DNA from: Adiantum capillus-veneris
Taxonomy: Eukaryota; Streptophyta; Polypodiopsida; Polypodiales; Pteridaceae
Reading direction: 5' to 3'
DNA length: 64,000 nt
NCBI GenBank assembly: GCA_014529385.2
Contig: CM043950.1
Span: 71,028,435 to 71,092,434 of the forward strand
Shown: positions 57,303-64,000 of the stretch, in pieces
How the letters are laid out: each line of letters opens with the position of its first letter
Numbering within the stretch: position 1 is the stretch's first letter
Position numbers and translations under genes: made by a program
The notes under the pieces: generated by a model
Database searches by the model: none
Seen by the model: only the letters and a program-made list of their open reading frames with translations
Told to the model about the DNA's origin: nothing

Positions 57303-58844
57303 ACTTTTACCCGATCACATGATTAATGAAACCATTGGGTCAGACTCCTCCAGTCCTTCAATCTGAACCATAGCCACACTAGGCTGTTTCCCTGCAGCGC
57401 GTTCCTGCTTTTTCCGATCGTATTCCATAGCTTCAGTACACTCAGATCGCCAATGTCCATCCCCCAAACAGAAAAGGCATGTCTTGGGGCGATTAGGATC
57501 TCGGCCACCTCTTCCGTGACCTCCTCCTCCCCCTTGACCCCGTCCTCCTGCTTGACCTTGCACAGGCGTCTCTGATGTATGAGCATGAGCCATCGCCACA
57601 GTAGGCTCTTGTCCCTGCCCTATCTGTGGTTGTTGCTAGGTAGAAGAGTCCCCTTTACTCTGACGACCCCGGCCATTGAAATAACATTCCACTGTATTAT
57701 GAGTATTGGTTGTGCAAATCTCACACCACTTCGGATTCATTGCACATTCCTGAGCAGCATGGCTCGGATTCCGACATTGGGTACACCATATTTCCTTCAG
57801 ACTTTTAGCCACTGCATCCAATTCCGTCGATCCGGATGATACACCTTTCCCGTGACGCTGGGATTTTTTCCGCGGTGTCTCCTCCGATTCTTTCCCTGAA
57901 TCGCTGTTGCCTGAGTCCGAGAAATCAGATACTGTGGATTCCGACTCCGAACTATCACTGCCACTGTCCTGTGACTTCCGATGAGATTTCTTCCTGTCTT
58001 TCTTCTTTGACTTCTTTGGATATTCCGTATCCTCTAAAGCCTCTCCTGCTACTACAGTCCTAGCAATTACAGTATCCAGTGGAGTAGTTACCTTATCCAC
58101 TATTGCCATAGCCGTTCTAAGATCCTTGCTGAGCCCCCGCAAAAAATATTCATTCAGCACTTCGGCTGCCGGCCTTTGTGCCTGAGGTACCCTCTGCAAA
58201 AGCATCCGAAATTTTGCAGCGTAATCCTCCACTGGCAATGACTTCTGCCGGAGCGTTCGAAGCTTCTCCAAATGTTGAGGTACTGTCTTTTCCGTTCGAT
58301 ACCTTCATAGAAATGCTATGGATCCATCGACATACGTTTGGAAATGGTCATCAGGGTATTCGGACAACCATTTCGCAGCTTTCCCCCAGAGTGTAGATTC
58401 AAACACTGATTGTTGATGGAGAGGAATCACCACCCCAGGATGATTCAATCCATAAGCTTTATTGAATTGGAGAAAATGTGCATCAGGGTCTTCACTCGAA
58501 AGACCTCGAAACCGACTATACTTAATCTGAGGATCAGCCATCACCCCTTGCCCAACTGTTCCTCCTCCTCCAGGGAAAAGCTGACGAGCACTAGGAGGTG
58601 GAGACAGTGGCGGAGATACCCCCGGACTGCTTACCGGAGATGGTGGTGGAGCAACCTGTGTGGGTGAGGGTGAACGCATGACAGGAGGACATGACTGACT
58701 GCGCGGAGTACGTCTCCCTCGCCGCAACCGCCTACCATGCACCGGGCTTGGTGATGGAGATACAGATTCCTCAATCTACGGTGAAGAAAAGACAAATTCA
58801 TCTGAACCGCCTCTCCTCCGTCGTCTTCCTACAATTGGAACCAT
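57303..58844 (-). pseudogene. nested element gag with three zinc knuckles
   Basis: ATG at 58844 (MVPIVGRRRRRGG), in frame with pol. A Pro-rich N-terminus precedes a retrotransposon-gag domain (FNKAYGLNHPGVVIPLHQQS, WLSEYPDDHFQTYVDG, LPVEDYAAKFRMLLQRV, NEYFLRGLSKDLRTAMAIVD). A Lys/Ser/Glu stretch is followed by three CX2CX4HX4C knuckles: CTQCRNPSHAAQEC, CEICTTNTHNTVEC and CLFCLGDGHWRSEC. Stops TAG near 58774, TGA 58302-58304, TAG 57633-57635 and TGA 57312-57314 interrupt it. Confidence 0.92.
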
Positions 58845-58899
58845 AGGGTCAGGCGGACCCTACGACCTAGTGCGCATGCATATTCATCGCAGGCTGTCC

Positions 58900-58919
58900 A
58901 TCACTCATCGTGGTTGCCA
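58900..58919 (-). other. putative primer binding site of nested element
   Basis: The minus strand reads TGGCAACCACGATGAGTGAT two bases inside the 5' LTR end. The primer tRNA is not identified; a tRNA ending GGTTGCCA would fit. Confidence 0.5.
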
Positions 58920-58921
58920 GA

Positions 58922-59322
58922 TGTAATGGCTATTGCCCGCACTGGAGCAATAGGCATTACAGGAATGATTACCCGCAACTACATTATATGTACATCAACA
59001 TATAGAATGACAAGAGAAGGAAGTACACAGTACACAGGCACATAACACCTCTTGCTTCATTCATGTATATTCCAGACTCAGAGTTACAACAGTAGATGCC
59101 ATGAATATCATAGAGATTGGTTAAGTTCCATCAAAAGACAGGTATGCCCCTCCATATACAATTGCTGCTCCAGTGCAGATCGGGAACGGTGCACACACTC
59201 CTGTCCCATGATATCCCATGAAGAACTGCCGCTACTGCCACCACATACTGCATGACTCCTGATCCGCAGTGTCCAGACCTCCGCAGGACCGCATGACCGC
59301 ATGTGCGGCTAATGCCGTAACA
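58922..59322 (-). repeat. nested element 5' LTR (401 bp)
   Basis: Direct repeat of 50683-51075 with ten transitions and an 8-bp tandem duplication (GACCGCAT) near 59291-59306. Followed by target copy CTCTT at 59323. Confidence 0.93.
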
Positions 59323-59917
59323 CTCTTTGGAGAAAGAAGCTTGAAACGCAGCCCAAGACGGAGGACGAGAATCTATTGGAAATGTCATCCACCACCTATA
59401 GGCCTTGCTTTTAAGATATAGACTTGTTTCCACAGCTGTCTTTATATCCAGGGTGTGTCTCAATCTATGAATATCACTCCATTTGTGTAAGAACGTATTG
59501 ACCGCATCCTTGTTGCGATCATGCTCTTCCCCGTGAAACTCAGCAATGGTGATATTCTTAAGTAATGCATTTCTACCTTCTGCATCACTTTTCTCTTGGA
59601 CTCCTTGAGTCGTGCGAGCTTGGTTCCCTTGAACCATGCCACTTGTGGCTCCTTGAGATTGGTAACTCACAGAAAGACTTTAATTAAACAAGTAACTCCG
59701 TAAGATTGGTAAGATTTGCATTGAGTGCAGAGAGGTTGCTTTCAAGTACGCTTTGGTGATGTTCCAAAGTCTGGAAAGAAGCCATACCTACAAGCCCATG
59801 ATCTCCTAGATCATTATAATCATGCATATTAGTGTCAGCAGCACCCATGGTGCCATGATTTTGATCTACGTGCTTAAAATCAAAAGTGTGTGTAGGTGGG
59901 ATATCCTCACTGGCCAT
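59323..59917 (-). pseudogene. gag (5' half) of the chimeric element
   Basis: ATG at 59917 (MASEDIPPTHTFDFKHVDQN). A frame change near 59680 leads to EFHGEEHDRNKDAVNTFLHK, LYLKSKAYRWWMTFPIDSRP and PPSWAAFQASFSKE, a typical retrotransposon-gag segment. It stops at the CTCTT target site and resumes on the other side of the nested element at 50682. Confidence 0.85.
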
Positions 59918-59929
59918 GGTAAACACACA

Positions 59930-61660
59930 ATAATGTAAAGAGAGAAAAAATGTCAACTTGTACCTTGTGAAATTAAAGTCTTTGTGTTTTGTATGCTGCG
60001 CGATTTGTGTTGCATGCGAACCTTGCCTTGCGAAAATTGTAGCGCTTCACTTGTCGTTCTCGTAAGAACACTTTTGTTGCCCACACTTATGCATGAGTAC
60101 ATGCTTTAGGATTATGAGCCAAGAGAGGTCGAGATAAATTTCCTTCTCGTAGAACTTTCTGTCTTCAATATCCCTTCCAAAGAGGTATAAAGCAATACAT
60201 ACATAATCATATAAAGGCTCACAAAAAACCCATTTTTTAAGACTAAAACGTAGTCATACTATAGCTTCTCTACAAATACAAACGGACATACGAACCATAC
60301 AAGAAAAAACACTACAGTAGAATATATCCAAGTAGATAGAACCATATGCATAATAGGCATGGAGTAGTACTAAACACATCAATACTAATCCGCGTAATAT
60401 CATTGCTACTAGTTTTGGTCCAGAAACGAAGTTGGAGTCAATCCCGTGATACTACAGGCATACAGGTGTACAAATGACGATGGCTAATTCGGTTCAGGTA
60501 ACAAGACACCTACTGCTTTGAGTATATGCATAAGTTCTCTATTAGGTTGATTTCTCAATAAACGGTAGCACTTTAAGATATATTAGCAGACATAAGGGAC
60601 TAAGATATATCAATTGGGCCATGAAAACCTCCTCTGAGGGTAAAAGATACATGACTAGTTATGGTTTTTTTTGAAAAAAGAGTAATAGTACAAAGGAAAT
60701 GCTGGCAAATTTTTCACAAGTTAAAATGGCAATACACAGCAACATAGGAGAGTAAACACTTTTTAGAAATAGCATTAGTAACAAGAAACAATAAAAAGGT
60801 AAAAGGATACATAAATGGCTTATGAGTTAACTTTTTTAAGACAATTTACAAACAAGTTGGTATATGAAGGTCCAATAAAGTAACTCTTGAAGTAGAGAGA
60901 GCTCCCTCTAATTATACCAAGGGATTTTATTATAGGGCAAGTATATGACTACCTCTTGTGAGGGCATAATTCAGAGGTAAACAAAAGGTTTTTTTTAAAA
61001 AATGAGTAGCATTACAAACAAAATGTTGCCGAAATTGTAAAGAAACCCTACTCATAAAAACAAAGCTATAAGTATATACCATGGAAGGTGGGAGTCATAA
61101 ACCTATAATTGGGACAACAATTAGGTATAGTACATAAAAATATTAACCACATGTGTGTAATCATTGCTGAAAAATAGGGATACAGGCAGACGGCTAGGAT
61201 GAGCATCACTCGGGACATATTTAAGCTACAGCAGATTCGGAACAAGCTCATGGCGGTACATAATGGAAAAAAGAAAACCAAGCCAATAGCAATTAGGGAC
61301 CCTATCCCTAAGCCGTGTAAAACCATAAAAACTTTCACAGACCGCAATCGACTCTACTTACATAGACGAGCAAAAGAAAACATAAGATACGTATATAGGT
61401 AAGGTTGGGGTCTGGGGTGTGACAACAATAACAAGCAGTGGGGATTGCTTGATATACATGTCACCTATTTAGTGCAAATTAATTCTAATTAATTGTACTT
61501 ATGGTTGGTTGGAAGGTAAAGATCCGTGCTCTCATCTGATAGGAGTTTCGGCTTTAACTCCTACTTTGTCATGTATCAAAGTATCTTGTAATGTACTTTT
61601 TATCAAGAAATTGTTATATATTTTGTTCTATACACAATGTGCTTTTTCAAGTAGTATTTA
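59930..61660. other. AT-rich spacer without recognisable gene
   Basis: No coding sequence supported. The 5' LTR and PBS of the chimeric element should lie here, but I could not locate a TG...CA pair or PBS with confidence. Confidence 0.4.
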
Positions 61661-61673
61661 AGTTTATCAGTAT

Positions 61674-63024
61674 ATGGTTATGAAAGATGGGATTTTTAAA
61701 TTCAAACACACACAACATTTCCCAGGATACCTTTGGTCAGGTATCCATAATATAGTGAGAAAACTTAATACTAGAATGAGTATGTTTAATATTGGTAAAA
61801 TTCAAACTATTTGTATAATACTTTCATCTCTCACCCATCTAGGATATGGTATAGAAGAGGACATTCCGATCCCACCAATTGGTACCCAATGTATTATTTT
61901 GTGTTTCAAAGGGGTGGAATTCCACAAAAAATTGTTTGTTTTCAGAAACAAGCTATAATCACCCACTCTATTTATGTCCTGAACACAGTCTCTGTCAATG
62001 ATTGGCTCTCTCTATAAATTCTTTCTAGAAAAGAGAATGATAAAATTCTAGAGGAATTTAGTGCCTTCCTAGCCAAATTACCCATTATTGATGCACAAGA
62101 TGGCTCAGATCTTGATTTTTATTTCACCTCTTTATCCTCTATTGTGAGCAAGTTGTATTTCATCAATAACCTCCCTACGGTCCCCATAGAAATTAAGCAC
62201 TCCAAAAAGTTATCAATCCCCTTCTAGATCTTGACCTTCTTGAAGAAGAAGAGAAAGAAGCACTCAACTTTTTAGCGGATGCAAACAGTATATCTCTAGA
62301 AAGAGCAGTTTCTAAACTCTTTTCAGAAGTTATCCCTCTATTACCACCTAGGCAAGTGGAATTAAATGCAGTCCGACTTGAACACAAGCTCTGGGACTAT
62401 GAAATTTTGAACCATCGAGCACCTTTTACAATTCCCTCTCTAGGTTTGCTTTGTAGCATACCTACGGACATTGTAGAGCAATGCAAAACCCTTGCATTAC
62501 ATGCTAAACATCTCTTATCACAGGATGTTCTCTTCGAGCTAAAGCAGGTCAAATTATCCAATGTGGATGGTAAGAAATGTCCAAACTCCACAATCATTGC
62601 TCGCATCAAGGGGCTGTCTCTTATGGATAGAGCAAACGAGCAAAATAGGTTTCTGAGAAACTGTTGGAATTCTTACTGACCCTTCCTCAAATTTCAATGC
62701 AAAAGAATTGATCCAAATTCCAATTGTTCCTCTTCAATCATCTGGTTTGACCAATTTTAATGGTACGTATTTCAGAATCTACCAAGATTCTTTCAATTCT
62801 CATTAGGACCGGCACAGGTGTATGCTTTTATAGCTTGGGTAGCCTCATTCCCAACAGAATTAAGGCATGCTGTAATCATTTATTATCAGGTTCATGAGTA
62901 TATGCTAGAAGCAGCTAAAGGACTGGTACTATACACACCAGGGATGCCACTTCTTCAAAAGATAAACAACACACCAGTGTCCAACACAATTGAAACCTTA
63001 CTCAAACCTCCAAAAGGTAAGTAA
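61674..63024 (+). pseudogene. decayed ORF1 of an unassigned plus-strand element
   Basis: Coherent protein-like stretches alternate between frames, about 430 codons in all: FKHTQHFPGYLWSGIHNIVR (61700), LEEFSAFLAKLPIIDAQDGS (62050), LNFLADANSISLERAVSKLF (62260), LRLEHKLWDYEILNHRAPF-like sequence near 62370, and YAFIAWVASFPTELRHAVII (62818). Frameshifts lie near 62200, 62660 and 62800. No known domain recognised. It directly precedes the next frame, 36 bases away, as in a two-ORF mobile element. Confidence 0.4.
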
Positions 63025-63059
63025 CAATTAAATAAGATCACACACACACACCAAGCAGT

Positions 63060-64000
63060 ATGGCGTCAACAAGCAAGAAACCAAGGAAATTCAGAGGATC
63101 GAAAGACTATGGAGATACTCCCAAGGCACTCTAATACTCAAATTCTAAAGACCAGGTACGCTCACTTAGTATCAGAAATAATGGTTTACTACATCTTGAA
63201 CGCAACAGTACGATGCATGGAAGATTTATTCACATATTGTTTGCAACAAATATATGGACTTTATCAACCCTAAACTATTTTTTCAAAAAATGATTAATGA
63301 TTTTCACATCAATAATGATTTAGAAAAAATGAGGAGATGTTTCGGTTGGAAGTATACCAATAACCTAAACCATACTCTTTACAAACCAAATTCGGTGTTT
63401 GCCCAAGAGTTTGATGAAACACAACCATGTGGGTGCTTAACTCAGAAATGATTCTTTGAATTTTTAGTTGACTTAGAACCCTTCGGGAAACATGTAATCA
63501 CCACAAACCATAACATAGCTAGTCATAAAGTCTTTTAAGAATTTATCCGGAAAGGTTTAAACCACATTCCATTAGTTCCTGTAAACCCAATGTCAATAGT
63601 AAGCGAACTTGGCAAGGTATGGAAGACTTTATGCACTTTTTTAGGATGTGAAAATAGTAAAGCTCATTACAATTATATCCAAAGTGTGGTTAATGAGACC
63701 TTTTCCCATAAATTCCCTTATCATAGGCAAAATCAAACTCCATGGTACAAAAACACAGACTTAATGGATGAAATTCAATACATCTTACAATACTTATTTA
63801 TTTGTGGACTAGATAAATCAGCACAAACCCCGGTATTCATATGTAAAAAACTCATACAAATGGCAGCAAGAAGAAGATTAGAAACCTCTGAATGTTGCCT
63901 TCTCTCTTCCAGTGAGGAAGATGAAATATGTCAAGTCGTAGGCTCTTATACACAGGAAATCGGGTTAGAGACACCATTAGAATATTCACTCCCATATCTT
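63060..64000 (+). pseudogene. ORF2-like protein, possible Penelope-like RT N-terminus (runs off window)
   Basis: ATG at 63060 (MASTSKKPRKFRGSKDYGDT), early frameshifts, then one frame from about 63205 to the window end with stops at 63449-63451 and 63536-63538. It contains GKHVITTNHNIASHKVF, IRKGLNHIPLVPVNPMSIVS and ICGLDKSAQTPVFICKKLIQ. The KGLNHIP and GLDK-x-FIC patterns recall the region before the RT core in Penelope-like proteins of algae and non-seed plants. This is recall, not a search. The RT core would lie beyond 64000. Confidence 0.38.

Larger units (their letters stand above)
50683..59322 (-). mobile_element. nested Ty3/gypsy retrotransposon, nearly complete
   Basis: LTRs at 50683-51075 and 58922-59322, 5-bp target duplications CTCTT (50678-50682 and 59323-59327), and minus-strand gag, PR, RT, RNase H, integrase and a long post-pol region. 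It lies inside the gag of an older element. The LTRs differ at about 10 sites, all transitions, plus an 8-bp duplication. The gag-pol frame is continuous from 58844 to about 53640 apart from 11 stops. There is no chromodomain and no second RNase H. Confidence 0.95.

Noticed and set aside
61440-61640. Possible endogenous pararetrovirus leader or terminator
   Set aside because: Sequence tone is suggestive but no caulimovirid movement, coat or RT motif follows at 61674-64000.

Overview
This window is nuclear DNA of a land plant. It looks like gene-poor, repeat-rich chromatin, and I recognise no intact host gene, rRNA or tRNA. The content is layered LTR retrotransposons, long CT/GA microsatellites often inside LTRs, and AT-rich spacers. 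The lineage cannot be fixed from sequence alone. A Tat-type element with two RNase H domains shows it is a plant. A possible Penelope-like reverse-transcriptase relative at the right edge tentatively suggests a non-seed plant such as a fern or lycophyte.

Layout, left to right. (1) 0.5-3.35 kb: 5'-truncated Ty1/copia element on the minus strand with a 228-bp 3' LTR; its RT catalytic core is deleted. (2) 4.35-5.53 kb: solo LTR (family A/B, minus) with a 4-bp target duplication. (3) 7.64-16.90 kb: complete plus-strand Tat-lineage Ty3/gypsy element with 1,560-bp LTRs differing by about 1%, PBS, PPT, and one gag-pol frame broken only by in-frame stops. (4) 17.4-25.38 kb, continuing at 30.98-31.25 kb: older minus-strand element D with gag-like protein, three zinc knuckles, long leader, PBS and LTR. 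Its U3 is split by (5), an old 5.6-kb minus-strand element at 25.38-30.98 kb with 142-bp LTRs and a TTCCT target duplication. (6) 31.3-35.6 kb: mostly unassigned spacer. (7) 35.6-39.05 kb: a patchwork of a WxPK-motif ORF, a second A/B LTR (plus), a copia gag fragment, and a chromovirus 3' end with chromodomain, PPT and a 291-bp tandem duplication.

(8) 39.5-42.9 kb: minus-strand accessory ORF of about 1,000 codons (plant-transposon-protein-like region, coiled coils, PPPSPKS repeats). (9) 42.9-45.16 kb: non-coding, with GATC-N2-GATC palindromes. (10) 45.16-50.68 kb plus 59.32-59.92 kb: one old minus-strand Ty3/gypsy element. It is chimeric: chromovirus-like gag-PR-RT-RNase H joined to a different integrase module, followed by a second retropepsin in the -1 frame. 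(11) 50.68-59.32 kb: a younger, nearly complete minus-strand Ty3/gypsy element nested in the gag of (10), with 5-bp CTCTT duplications and a long post-pol ORF. (12) 61.67 kb to the end: decayed plus-strand two-ORF unit, tentatively Penelope-like.

Every coding feature is interrupted or altered. Many stops fit TGG, CAG or CGA codons hit by C-to-T/G-to-A change, as expected for methylated, silenced repeats. Relative ages from LTR divergence: Tat youngest (about 1%), nested gypsy older (about 2.5%, all transitions), short-LTR element much older (about 14%).
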